Assembly: GCF_900129445.1 (NCBI RefSeq)
Contig: NZ_FQVT01000001.1
Location: forward strand, 62,001-126,000
Reading direction: 5' to 3'
Length of the DNA stretch: 64,000 bases
Origin: Salegentibacter echinorum
Lineage (GTDB): Bacteria; Bacteroidota; Bacteroidia; Flavobacteriales; Flavobacteriaceae
The notes under the pieces: model-generated
Databases searched by the model: none
Seen by the model: the letters and a program-made list of their open reading frames with translations, nothing else
Told to the model about the DNA's origin: nothing
Translations under genes and position numbers: made by a program
Part shown: positions 8,485 to 17,056 of the stretch, piece after piece
How positions within the stretch are numbered: the first letter of the stretch is position 1
Layout: every line of letters starts with the position of its first letter

Positions 8485-10028
8485 AAACCGGCATAAACAA
8501 ATATGGCACATTACCCCATGGGACTAAGGTTCCGGGCTTTCTTTTAGATTTGGCTAAAAAGTCTTTAAGGGTTTACCCCGTGCCCGGAATAGAAGCTTTT
8601 TTAGCCTGGGGTTTTAATCCTTATACCCGGCAATTGAAAATTACAGAGAGTCCGCGGCACGCCAATGTGCTATTAATTGGTTTTCCTATCTCTAAAAACC
8701 TGAAAAAAGCCGCCGCAGTAATCTTTGCTCAAATGCCCCGGCCGCGGATGCTGGTTTTTGTAGGAAATCAGGAAGGGCAACCTCTGCCAGAACCCGATTT
8801 AAGTATTGAATGGGATAAAATTAATTCTCTTTCTTCCCTCTTAAAAAACACAAAGCTAATTAACGGTGATTTTGAAGCATTTGAACCTGCTTTTTTGCAG
8901 GAAGCCTTAACCGATGAAAACGAAAACAGCCATGATCACGACCATCATCATCACGAAGAGCATAAAGATGATCAAGAGCATGATGGTTCGGAAAAAGAGG
9001 AAGAAAACGAAGATGAATCTGACGAAAACAACGAAGACAGCGAAGACCACGAGGATCACGGAGGTGGGGGAATGGACTTTATGTCCATGGTAGCAATGAC
9101 GAAGGGAAAGCCAAAGAGCAAAGATGGATTGATCATGGACAGGAATGAGACCTATTTTGGACCTTTCCATTCCGGACTCCCAGATGGGCTTTGTGTTAAG
9201 ATGACACTCGATGGGGATACCGTCATTCAGGCAGAAGTAGATCAGAATCTTTCTAACACTCCTGACCTTGAAAATTTTCCAAAAGACCCATTGGAATTGC
9301 CAAGTTACATGGCTAACGCATTTCCGCGGGAACCGGAAACTCTACGGAAACTCACAACATTGGCATTAACAGCTTCTTCGGAAGAAAAAGAAACCGAGCA
9401 ACCTTCTATGGTCTTGGAAAATGAGCGGCTTTTGAACCATTTGCTTTGGCTCAGAACCCTTTTACAGGCTTGCGGAGATACCGGACTGGTTTACCTTGTC
9501 ACCCAAAGCATTCAGGATTTTCACGGTAACAATTTATCGGAAGCGAAAATTAAAAAACTCACTAAAAAAATTAGCAGCCGGTGGTATTTAAAAAACAGGC
9601 TTCTAAAGCTGGCCATTATCCCAAAGAACTTATTGCACCATATAAGCGGACCTATTGCCAGGGCAGCAGAAGCGCAGCAAAATAACGCGTGGGGGCATCT
9701 ACAAATTCGGTTGACCGAACTAACCCAAAACTTTCAAAAGATAGAAAAGTCCCAAGGTGATAATTATGAACCTTTGCCAGGCCTGAACCCTGATAAGCGC
9801 ATAGAAGATCAAATTTCTTCGGCAACCGTCGAAACCGCCAACGGGAAAATGAGCCTCCAGGTGGAAATTCAAGCCGGAAATGTAAAAAATATAAGCTTAT
9901 CTTCCACTTCTAGGGCTCTGGCGGCGCTTGTTTCCACAATTACCAAAGACCTGGAACTAAGCGATGCCATAGTATGTATCGCCTCGCTTGGCATTTCAAC
10001 TTTTGTAAACAAAAAACTAAGACGATGA
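8481..10028 (+). CDS. Degenerate NuoB-NuoD-like fusion with His/acidic linker, cluster N2 cysteines lost
   Basis: A 515-residue protein; the ATG at 8481 overlaps the nuoA stop. Residues 30-100 follow NuoB: SPRHANVLLIG aligns with the NuoB SPRQAD segment and FAQMPRPRMLVFVGN with YDQMPEPR...GSC. The positions of the four N2 iron-sulfur cysteines hold other residues, and no Cys occurs before residue 238. Residues 145-197 are a His/Asp/Glu-rich linker (HDHDHHHHEEH). Residues 220-515 follow NuoD: YFGPFHSG (for FGPQHP), NERLLNHLLWLRTLL, SGPIARA, RLTELTQNFQKIE, and a C-terminal segment with SDAIVCIASLGISTFVNKK. NuoC is absent from the fusion. It probably caps the membrane arm without electron transfer. 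The linker may bind metal (inference). Confidence 0.8.
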   Translation: MKTGINKYGTLPHGTKVPGFLLDLAKKSLRVYPVPGIEAFLAWGFNPYTRQLKITESPRHANVLLIGFPISKNLKKAAAVIFAQMPRPRMLVFVGNQEGQPLPEPDLSIEWDKINSLSSLLKNTKLINGDFEAFEPAFLQEALTDENENSHDHDHHHHEEHKDDQEHDGSEKEEENEDESDENNEDSEDHEDHGGGGMDFMSMVAMTKGKPKSKDGLIMDRNETYFGPFHSGLPDGLCVKMTLDGDTVIQAEVDQNLSNTPDLENFPKDPLELPSYMANAFPREPETLRKLTTLALTASSEEKETEQPSMVLENERLLNHLLWLRTLLQACGDTGLVYLVTQSIQDFHGNNLSEAKIKKLTKKISSRWYLKNRLLKLAIIPKNLLHHISGPIARAAEAQQNNAWGHLQIRLTELTQNFQKIEKSQGDNYEPLPGLNPDKRIEDQISSATVETANGKMSLQVEIQAGNVKNISLSSTSRALAALVSTITKDLELSDAIVCIASLGISTFVNKKLRR

Positions 10029-10915
10029 TGTGGATGATTATTGGAATCGGTTGTTTAGTAAGCATATATGCGATAGTCGTTCTCGAACGTCGGTTGGTTT
10101 ATAAAACCTGGGAATTCGGCTATCCGGTTGCGGCATTCGCTTCCTACTTTATTCAGGAAAATGTAAAACCCCGAAAACGGGATAAAACATTTTATGAAAC
10201 CGCTCCCATATTGTTCATCACAGTGGCTGTGCTTGCCATCGGCATTTTCCCCTGGGCAGAATCAAGCGTCATTGCAAATATGGCTACGGGAGCCTTATTT
10301 TTTAATGCAGCCTTAGCCTATATTATGGTCGCCCTTGTGATGGCGGGATGGGCGCCAAATGCTGTTTATCCAATGATTGGGGGGTGGCGGTTTATGGGAC
10401 AACTTATCGCATATTCCATGCCTATTGTCATGGCCATTACGGCCACAGTAATGCGTGCAGAATCTATGAATATGATGGCTGTTGTAGAATCGCAAACCGG
10501 GTTATGGAACATTGTTTATCAACCTGTAGGATTTTTATTGTTTTACGCCGCTTCCCTGGCTTTGACTTTTTTGCCCCCGTTTGATTTACCAAACGCCCCG
10601 GGAGAATTAGAAGGAGGGGTTTTTGCCGAATTTACCGGGACACGCCTACTCATTTTTAGATTGGGCAGGATTATTTTAATTTTTAGCCTCTCCCTGGGGA
10701 TTACTCATTTTTTTCTGGGGGGTTGGGCCGGTCCTTTTCTCCCGGGTTATGTATGGGTGTTTTTAAAAACCATTCTTGTCGCATGTTCCTTCTTCGTTGT
10801 TGGAAACCTACTGCCCCGATTTCGGCATGACCATACCCTGGAATGGAGTTGGAAGTTGGCAACGCCCCTGGCATTGTTTAATATCCTATGGGTGGGAATT
10901 TTATTATTGTTATGA
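10025..10915 (+). CDS. nuoH: Complex I-like subunit H (NuoH family)
   Basis: A 296-residue membrane protein starting at ATG 10025 within the preceding stop. Recognisable NuoH segments: ETAPILFITVAVLAIGIFPW, AGWAPNAVYPMIGGWRFMGQ (NuoH: AGWASNSKY..LGGLR..AQ), YQPVGFLLFYAASLA, and PPFDLPNAPGELEGGVFAEF. In ordinary NuoH the last motif reads PFDLPEAExELVAGYxTEYS, so two acidic residues lining the quinone chamber are changed here (E to N and E to P). The first loop also lacks the usual GPNRVGP motif; the ERR after helix 1 remains. It forms the quinone-end membrane subunit and proton entry in complex I. These changes fit loss of normal quinone chemistry. Confidence 0.85.
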   Translation: MMWMIIGIGCLVSIYAIVVLERRLVYKTWEFGYPVAAFASYFIQENVKPRKRDKTFYETAPILFITVAVLAIGIFPWAESSVIANMATGALFFNAALAYIMVALVMAGWAPNAVYPMIGGWRFMGQLIAYSMPIVMAITATVMRAESMNMMAVVESQTGLWNIVYQPVGFLLFYAASLALTFLPPFDLPNAPGELEGGVFAEFTGTRLLIFRLGRIILIFSLSLGITHFFLGGWAGPFLPGYVWVFLKTILVACSFFVVGNLLPRFRHDHTLEWSWKLATPLALFNILWVGILLLL

Positions 10916-11430
10916 ATATAATTAGACTTAGCATATTAATTATTTTGGGTCTTGGCGCCATTTGGTTCGCCTGGAGGGTTTTTATGACCAGTAGCATGGT
11001 GCGATCGGCACTTTCACTTTTAGCTTCTATGGCTATTTTGGGAATGATGTTCCTGGTAATGGAAGCCGAATTCCTGGGCGTGTTGCAAATCATGATGATG
11101 GCTACGGAAATGAGCATCATGGCTATTTTTATGATGATGTATATGATGGATCCAGGGGGAATGGGAAATATGGATATGAGCCATCAAAAAAAACTGTCTA
11201 TTGGTACAAGCCTGGTGGCCGGTGCCATGGTTATTGTAGCCGTAAGCTTTTCCAATTGGGAAACCATTGCTACAGAAGTGCCAACACCAGCGAAACAAAA
11301 TTACGATTTGGGAATGGAATTGATGAAACGGTCCATGATGATTTTTGAAACTGCGGGAACCTCCATTCTCGTAGCCATGATCGTGTCCACTGCAACAGCG
11401 CTTCCTTTTAAAAACAAAAAAGATGATTGA
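10912..11430 (+). CDS. nuoJ: Complex I-like subunit J (NuoJ family), methionine-rich
   Basis: A 172-residue membrane protein; ATG 10912 overlaps the nuoH stop. The family segment (S)LLASMAILGMMFLVMEAEFLG corresponds to NuoJ ALSFLAVAGLYLLLGAEFLG. The following helix is unusual: where NuoJ has VQVLVYVGAVMVLFLFVVML, this protein has QIMMMATEMSIMAIFMMMYM, with nine Met in about 20 residues. This is the pi-bulge helix that gates complex I. A loop with GGMGNMDMSH follows. Met enrichment may reflect copper exposure or simple drift. The C-terminal helix contains a further short Met-rich stretch. Confidence 0.85.
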   Translation: MNIIRLSILIILGLGAIWFAWRVFMTSSMVRSALSLLASMAILGMMFLVMEAEFLGVLQIMMMATEMSIMAIFMMMYMMDPGGMGNMDMSHQKKLSIGTSLVAGAMVIVAVSFSNWETIATEVPTPAKQNYDLGMELMKRSMMIFETAGTSILVAMIVSTATALPFKNKKDD

Positions 11431-11731
11431 ACTGATAGTTGTATTAAGCGTTGGCGCCGTCTTGTTTGGTATTGGTATTTACGGTGCCTTGAGCCAAACG
11501 AACCTCGTGATGATTATGATGGGAATCGAGCTTATGCTCGGTGCTGCCATGTTGAACCTGGTCGCCTTTTGGCGGTATTTGCACCCCGAAGAATATTCCA
11601 TCCAAATGTTCGTCCTGGTGGGAATGACCGTTATGGCCCTGGAAGCAGCCGTAGGTTTTGCAATTGCCACCCAACGTTTCCGAACCAAAGGATCGGTAGA
11701 AATGGAAGAGGCAAGCGATTTAAAAGAATAA
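11423..11731 (+). CDS. nuoK: Complex I-like subunit K (NuoK family)
   Basis: A 102-residue protein with three membrane helices, overlapping nuoJ by 8 bases. MMGIELMLGAAMLNLVAFWR matches the NuoK signature, including the membrane glutamate needed for proton relay. The second conserved glutamate is in MALEAAVGFAIA. NuoK is related to MrpC antiporter subunits. Key acidic residues are intact, so ion conduction is likely preserved. Confidence 0.92.
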   Translation: MIELIVVLSVGAVLFGIGIYGALSQTNLVMIMMGIELMLGAAMLNLVAFWRYLHPEEYSIQMFVLVGMTVMALEAAVGFAIATQRFRTKGSVEMEEASDLKE

Positions 11732-11735
11732 AACA

Positions 11736-13625
11736 ATGAGTGAATTATTTCTATGGATATTGATCCTGGCACCTATAGGAGCCGCTCTTTTCGGTTATAT
11801 CTTCCGAAACGGCTCTTCTTTGCCTCATCTTATAGGGGTGTCGGCTTCGTTGTTGGGCAGCTTATTTTTGTTTTTGAATATATCTCAATCTTTTTCCCAA
11901 AAAATTGAATTTGGCGGCCTGGCCGATTTTCCATTTGTAGTGGTTGCCAATTATCAAAATGCACTTTTGGCCCTGGTTGTTTCGGTGGTGGCTTTGGCTA
12001 TTTTTATTTATGCCAAAGGCTATATGGAAGCTGAAAAAGGTAAAAGATGGTTCTGGCCCGCGATGAGCCTGTTTCTCGCCGCCATGCAAGTCCTGGTCAT
12101 GGCGGGAGATTGGTTCCTGTTTATTACGGGATGGGAATTGATGGGGCTGGCATCCTTTCTTCTGATCGGCACGTGGCACGAAAAAAAGAATGCCCGCCTC
12201 GGAAGCGTCAAGGCCTTTATGCTTACCCGTTTCGCAGATATGGGATTATATGCAGGTGCTTTTTTAACCATTATCACCTATAATCAACTGGCGGTTCCTT
12301 TTTCGGTTACCCAGGAAATTTCGGTGTTGGCAGCTTCCTGTTTTTTATTGGCGGTTATGGGGAAATCTGCGCAGCTTCCTTTCCAAAGTTGGCTTTCAGG
12401 TGCTATGGCGGGACCCACGCCAGTTTCCGCTTTATTGCACTCGGCCACGATGGTTGGTGCGGGAGCTTTGTTATTGTTTAAAATATACCCGATACTTCCC
12501 GAAGAAGCCTTGCTTTATATCGGAATCATTGGCTGTCTAACGATTATCCTTACCGGTCTAACGGCCATAACTTCCAAAGACTTAAAACAAATGTTGGCTG
12601 CTTCTACCTCAAGCCAATTAGGATTTATGCTTCTGGCTATCGGAGCGGGTTTTCCGGGAGCAGCCTTTGCACATTGGCTGGCACACGCTTTTATGAAAAG
12701 CACCCTCTTTTTAGGAGCCGGTGTTTTTCAACAGGGATATGAAAGCACCCAATACAAGAAAATTGCAGGTTCGGGTAAACAACTAAAGGTAACGCATTAC
12801 ACCTTTATTATTGCGGCGCTTGCCTTGACCGGAATTCCTCCATTAATTGGGTATTGGTCAAAAGATGGTATTCTTGAAGCTTCTCTGATATCGGGTAACT
12901 GGTTCTTCGTGGTCAGTGGGGTGTTGGGCGCATTTTTTACAGCGAGTTATGTTTCCATAGCCGTCCGTTGGCTCTGGAAAGGCAAGGCCGAAAAACCTTC
13001 TATTTCTAAAAAAAACCTGATGCTTACCGGGATTTTTATTCTGATTATCCTTGTCATTGCTGGAGGTTTTGGGCTGGAGCCCATCGTCAAAAAAATTGGC
13101 TATTCTATTCCAAAAGGCAAGTGGAGTATGGTGTTGGGATTGGTTGCGGCATTATTTGGACTGCTTACAGGATGGTTTTATAGAGAAAATTGGTTACCTG
13201 GAACTTTTACGAAATTCAGTCGGGAAAATTATACGCTTGCCGGGGGCTACCAAAACTTAGTGGTCAACCCCACGCTTAAAACAGCCAATTTTTTTCAGCA
13301 TATTGATGCATTTATTTTAGAATATATTGAAAAAATAGGGTACTTCGGACTTAATCTTAGTCAAACAATATTTAAAGCAGACCGGAATGTAAAAACTGCT
13401 GTTTGGGAAATCGGAAACTCCGGAATCTGGTTAAGTAGTTTCTCACAAATTTTCGATTTAAAAATTTTAATTAGTATTAAAACTATTGCTTCCAGTATTA
13501 AAGAAAGCGGGTATTATGGAAAAAAATGGCAATCGGGTTTGGTACATAAAGAACTGGCCATTACGATAATCTCCTTGCTTATTCTCATTTTTATATTAAT
13601 CATTAGCTTAATCGAATTGTTATGA
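11736..13625 (+). CDS. nuoL: Complex I-like subunit L (NuoL family antiporter subunit)
   Basis: A 629-residue protein with about 15 membrane helices. The conserved helix-5 glutamate is present in GWELMGLASFLLIG. The helix-7 lysine segment is KSAQLPFQSWLSGAMAGPTP followed by VSALLHSATMVGAG, the hallmark of Mrp/NuoL antiporter-type subunits. The C-terminal lateral-helix region (about residues 500-629) is present. Proton-channel residues are therefore kept. It starts 4 bases after nuoK and its stop overlaps the nuoM start. Length is normal for NuoL (about 610-650). Confidence 0.93.
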   Translation: MSELFLWILILAPIGAALFGYIFRNGSSLPHLIGVSASLLGSLFLFLNISQSFSQKIEFGGLADFPFVVVANYQNALLALVVSVVALAIFIYAKGYMEAEKGKRWFWPAMSLFLAAMQVLVMAGDWFLFITGWELMGLASFLLIGTWHEKKNARLGSVKAFMLTRFADMGLYAGAFLTIITYNQLAVPFSVTQEISVLAASCFLLAVMGKSAQLPFQSWLSGAMAGPTPVSALLHSATMVGAGALLLFKIYPILPEEALLYIGIIGCLTIILTGLTAITSKDLKQMLAASTSSQLGFMLLAIGAGFPGAAFAHWLAHAFMKSTLFLGAGVFQQGYESTQYKKIAGSGKQLKVTHYTFIIAALALTGIPPLIGYWSKDGILEASLISGNWFFVVSGVLGAFFTASYVSIAVRWLWKGKAEKPSISKKNLMLTGIFILIILVIAGGFGLEPIVKKIGYSIPKGKWSMVLGLVAALFGLLTGWFYRENWLPGTFTKFSRENYTLAGGYQNLVVNPTLKTANFFQHIDAFILEYIEKIGYFGLNLSQTIFKADRNVKTAVWEIGNSGIWLSSFSQIFDLKILISIKTIASSIKESGYYGKKWQSGLVHKELAITIISLLILIFILIISLIELL

Positions 13626-15106
13626 ATACGAGCCTACCTTTACTTAGTCTAACCCTTTTTCTACCCCTGGTGGGAGCTTTTATAATTTTGTTGTTACGGC
13701 ATTCCACCTCAAAAGTTGTCAATACCGTGGCAATTGTTTCTGCCACTCTTAGTCTTCTTGGTGCAATTGGTATTGGGTTTGGGCTGGATAGTGGTTTTAG
13801 CCATGTGGAAGAGTTGCAATGGATACCTGCCCTGGATGCAGCCTACCGTTTAGGAGTTGACGGAATTAGCTATACTGCGGTGTTGCTGTCAACTATTCTT
13901 TTTTTCTGCACCATAATATATTCCACAAAGAAGAAAGAAAAGTTGGGAGCCAAAATGGCCTTGTTCCTTCTTCTGGAAACTGCTTGTTTAGGGGTGTTTA
14001 TGTCGCTGGATTTACTGTTATTTTATATTTTTTTCGAAATCACCCTGGTAGGGATGTATTTTGTAATTGCAGGCTGGGGCCACGAGAACCGTAAAAAAGC
14101 GGCAATAATGTTCTTTATATATACTTTAATAGGTAGTCTTTTTTTATTGTTGGCGTTTTTATCCCTTTATATCTTTTCTGAGCCCCGTACTTTTGATATG
14201 CGCGAACTAATCGCAAACCCACCGCTTAGTGGTATGGTCGCCACCTTAACTTTTTGGGCGCTTTTTCTAGCCTTTGCCATAAAAACACCATTATTCCCAT
14301 TTCATTCCTGGCTACCCCTGGCACATACGGAAGCGCCGGCATCGGGAAGTGCCATTTTAGCCGGGATTTTGTTGAAACTCGGGGCCTATGGTTTTATTCG
14401 TTTTGCACTGCAGATGACGCCCGATGCATTTAAGGAATATGCCTGGATCGTGATGATTGTTGCGGTATTTTCGGTCGTTTATGGTGCCCTGGTAGCCATG
14501 GCACAGACAGACATAAAGCGCATGGTAGCCTACACCAGTATTAACCATATGGGGTACCTGGTTTTTGGTGTCGCCGTTGCAGCCATGATTCCTTCAACAT
14601 CTGGAATCCACGCCTTAGATGGTGCTACTTTACAAATGTTTAGCCACGGTATTGTTACCGGTCTCTTATTTTTACTGATTGGGGCGATACAAGAAAGGGC
14701 TACCACCAGGGAAATACCCGCTTTAAGAGGTTTGCTGAAAGCCTATCCTATCTTGGGCGGTTTCTTTGTGTTGGCGGCATTTGCTTCTTTGGGCTTGCCC
14801 GGATTGGCTCATTTTCCTGCAGAATTCCAAATATTTTTAGGCGGATTTGAAATCTACCCCTGGGCGGTTGCTATAATGCTGTTAGGTCTTGTGCTTACCT
14901 CAGCGCTCTATATACGAGCTATTCAACGTTCTTTTATGGGGACGCCCGATAAAAGCTTTCTTGTTAAGTTAAAAGACTTGGACGCCCGTGAATTATGTGC
15001 TTTTATCCCTTTGGTAATCCTGATTATAGCAATTGGTGTTTTCCCGAATTTAATATTAGATAGTATCCACCAAAGCGTTAAATACCTTTCAATATGGGAA
15101 AAATGA
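13622..15106 (+). CDS. nuoM: Complex I-like subunit M (NuoM family antiporter subunit)
   Basis: A 494-residue protein with about 14 membrane helices. The helix-5 glutamate lies in FFEITLVGMYFVIAGWG, and the helix-7 lysine segment is KTPLFPFHSWLPLAHTEAPA, then SGSAILAGILLKLGAYG, both textbook NuoM. The end contains the normal FPNLILD-like C-terminus. It overlaps nuoL by 4 bases (ATGA) and the following gene by 4. All conduction residues seen are intact. Confidence 0.93.
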   Translation: MNTSLPLLSLTLFLPLVGAFIILLLRHSTSKVVNTVAIVSATLSLLGAIGIGFGLDSGFSHVEELQWIPALDAAYRLGVDGISYTAVLLSTILFFCTIIYSTKKKEKLGAKMALFLLLETACLGVFMSLDLLLFYIFFEITLVGMYFVIAGWGHENRKKAAIMFFIYTLIGSLFLLLAFLSLYIFSEPRTFDMRELIANPPLSGMVATLTFWALFLAFAIKTPLFPFHSWLPLAHTEAPASGSAILAGILLKLGAYGFIRFALQMTPDAFKEYAWIVMIVAVFSVVYGALVAMAQTDIKRMVAYTSINHMGYLVFGVAVAAMIPSTSGIHALDGATLQMFSHGIVTGLLFLLIGAIQERATTREIPALRGLLKAYPILGGFFVLAAFASLGLPGLAHFPAEFQIFLGGFEIYPWAVAIMLLGLVLTSALYIRAIQRSFMGTPDKSFLVKLKDLDARELCAFIPLVILIIAIGVFPNLILDSIHQSVKYLSIWEK

Positions 15107-16458
15107 GTGAAGATTTATTGACTATTCTTCCACAGATTATTTTGTTGCTTACTGCCATGAGTGCGCTGGTATTTGAAATGCTACGCAAGCCTTTAGGTAG
15201 TTTATACACGCTAATAATAGGAATGCTGGGTGCCCTGGGTTTAAGTATCTATCGTTTAGGAACTGTAAAGACCGCCTTTTCTGGGACTTTCCGAAGTGAT
15301 GAATTGAGCCAATGGGCTGTAATTATTCTTTCCGGTGCGGCTATTTTTATTGGTTTGCTCGTTCGGCAGGAATTAAAGGGAACCGATAGGGAAGGAACTG
15401 TGTATAGTCTGCTTGCTTTTTCCACTTTAGGTTCCACCTTGTTAGCGGGGAGTGGTGATATGATGTTTTTGGTTTTGGGCGTGCTTATTAGTAGTCTTAC
15501 CGGTTTTGCATTAGCTGCTTATCCTAAAACAGATAGTGCTACGGAAGGAGCAGTAAAATATTTTGTGTACGGCTCGGTTACCGGAGCGATTATGCTTTTT
15601 GGTTTAACTTACTGGGCGGGTATTTCTGGAAGTACTTTACTTTCTGCATCGGAAAATACCAATCAGCCTTTTTTAATGCTGTTTGGTTTTGGAGCGCTTA
15701 TAGCCGGTTTAGGTTATGCTGCCTCTCTTTTTCCGTTTCATTTCTGGACTCCCGATACTTTTGAAGGTGCACCAGTATCTATTGCTGCGTTTTTATCGGT
15801 CACACCAAAAATAGGAGCCTTTTTTGCGTTGGCGCAGGTTATGAAAATTTTGCCACAGCATATTGTGGATTATAACTTGATCTTGGCGATTTTGGCAGCT
15901 TTTTCAATGACCTATGGGAACGTGGTTGCCTTATGGCAAAACAGTTTAATACGACTTTTGGCTTATTCTACGATAGCCCAGGCTGGCTTTTTTCTACTGG
16001 GTATAATTGGGATAAATCATAGCGATTTAGGAATTTCCTCCCTTATAATGTTCGGGTTTGCGTATGCTGCTATGAATATTGGCGCATTTGCTATTGTACA
16101 ACAAGTAGGGAAAAAAATATCCCATATCAGTGGATTGGCTTATAAAAAGCCTTTTATGGCTGTTGCGATGACCGTTTTTTTACTGTCTTTGGTAGGAATT
16201 CCACCTTTGGCAGGCTTTGCCGGGAAATTCCTGCTTTTTTCTTCTGCTATAGATTCAGGTTATACCTGGCTTGCGGTAGTAGGAATTTTAAATAGTGCAA
16301 TTTCCTTAGCGGTATATCTACGAATCATTTCACCGATGTTCTTCAAGAAACAATTCGAAAATGAAAGCTCGAATCAGTATTTAATTCAAATGGTTTATAT
16401 AAGCTGTTTTATTTTAACTATTGGCGCGGGTATAGCTGTACAGGTTATTATCGTTTAA
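15103..16458 (+). CDS. nuoN: Complex I-like subunit N (NuoN family antiporter subunit)
   Basis: A 451-residue membrane protein. The ATG at 15103 gives the same ATGA overlap used elsewhere in the operon; an ATG at 15094 is the alternative. EGAVKYFVYGSVTGAIMLFG and FPFHFWTPDTFEGAPVSIAA are NuoN signatures, followed by FLSVTPKIGAFFAL. It is the last membrane-arm gene; no nuoE, F, G or I follows. A hairpin at 16563-16587 probably ends the transcript. Confidence 0.92.
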   Translation: MSEDLLTILPQIILLLTAMSALVFEMLRKPLGSLYTLIIGMLGALGLSIYRLGTVKTAFSGTFRSDELSQWAVIILSGAAIFIGLLVRQELKGTDREGTVYSLLAFSTLGSTLLAGSGDMMFLVLGVLISSLTGFALAAYPKTDSATEGAVKYFVYGSVTGAIMLFGLTYWAGISGSTLLSASENTNQPFLMLFGFGALIAGLGYAASLFPFHFWTPDTFEGAPVSIAAFLSVTPKIGAFFALAQVMKILPQHIVDYNLILAILAAFSMTYGNVVALWQNSLIRLLAYSTIAQAGFFLLGIIGINHSDLGISSLIMFGFAYAAMNIGAFAIVQQVGKKISHISGLAYKKPFMAVAMTVFLLSLVGIPPLAGFAGKFLLFSSAIDSGYTWLAVVGILNSAISLAVYLRIISPMFFKKQFENESSNQYLIQMVYISCFILTIGAGIAVQVIIV

Positions 16459-16492
16459 ATAATTTAAAAACAAAAAAAGATATAGAAAATTT

Positions 16493-16618
16493 ATGGAAAA
16501 ACGTAAATTCTTCAATACCTTATTATTGCAGGATGGCTGGAAATGGAAACAATTAGAAGAAAAAAAGCCTTAAAATTTTAAGGGCTTTGTTAAATACCTT
16601 TAAAATTGAAAGATCTTA
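16493..16618 (+). pseudogene. Short copy of the channel protein C-terminus
   Basis: A 41-codon frame whose first 24 codons read MEKRKFFNTLLLQDGWKWKQ. This resembles the end of the channel gene at 7029-8042, MQKRRKVLCRLVKEDGWEWK: shared residues include M, K, R, K, L, L, D, G, W, W and K in register. The remaining codons run through the terminator hairpin, so the whole frame is unlikely to be a true gene. It may be a remnant of a second channel copy or a small C-terminal-domain peptide. Its position just after the nuo-like operon mirrors the full channel gene just before it. Confidence 0.45.
16563..16587 (+). terminator. Hairpin ending the complex I-like operon
   Basis: AAAGCC (16563-16568) pairs with GGCTTT (16582-16587) around the palindrome CTTAAAATTTTAAG, giving a nearly unbroken stem. 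It lies 105 bases after the nuoN stop. The downstream T run is short (TTTG then TTAAA), so termination strength is uncertain. Confidence 0.6.
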
Positions 16619-16686
16619 GCATAATTTTAAAACCCATTTTGGTTTTTAGTTTATAATTTCGACATAAACCATTAAAAATCAATATT

Positions 16687-17007
16687 ATGAGAAATGAGAA
16701 ATTAATTAATGCACTTGGAAATTGTATTAACCACTGCAATTATTGTGCTGATGCCTGTCTTGATGAAGATAATGTAAAGATGATGAAAGATTGCATTAGA
16801 ATTGACAGGGTATGTGCTGAAGCCTGTGCTGCTTTAAATCAAATTTTAGCCACGAGTTATAGCGATGTGAATGCCCTGGTTGAATATTGTAAAAAGGTAT
16901 GTCAGGATTGTGCAGATGAGTGCGATAAGCATGATCATCAGCACTGTAAGGATTGTGCGCAGGCTTGTAGAGAATGTGTAGAAGCTTGTGAAGTTTATCT
17001 GGCTTAA
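16687..17007 (+). CDS. Four-helix-bundle copper-storage protein (Csp/DUF326 family)
   Basis: A 106-residue protein with 15 cysteines arranged in CxxC/CxxxC pairs along predicted helices: CINHCNYCADACLDE, CIRIDRVCAEACAAL, CKKVCQDCADECDKH and CKDCAQACRECVEACEVYL. This is the pattern of Csp proteins, in which Cys residues point into a four-helix bundle and store many Cu(I) ions. No signal peptide is seen, so it resembles the cytosolic Csp3 class. A clear terminator follows. It sits alone between the complex I-like operon and the regulator genes, consistent with a copper-resistance island. Confidence 0.9.
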   Translation: MRNEKLINALGNCINHCNYCADACLDEDNVKMMKDCIRIDRVCAEACAALNQILATSYSDVNALVEYCKKVCQDCADECDKHDHQHCKDCAQACRECVEACEVYLA

Positions 17008-17030
17008 TTGTAGGTTATTTAAATAACTGG

Positions 17031-17056
17031 AACCCGGTTTAGGCCGGGTTTTTATT
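17031..17056 (+). terminator. Rho-independent terminator of the copper-storage gene
   Basis: AACCCGG (17031-17037) and CCGGGTT (17044-17050) form a 7-bp GC-rich stem with a 6-base loop, followed by TTTATTT. It begins 23 bases after the stop codon of the Csp gene. Confidence 0.88.
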
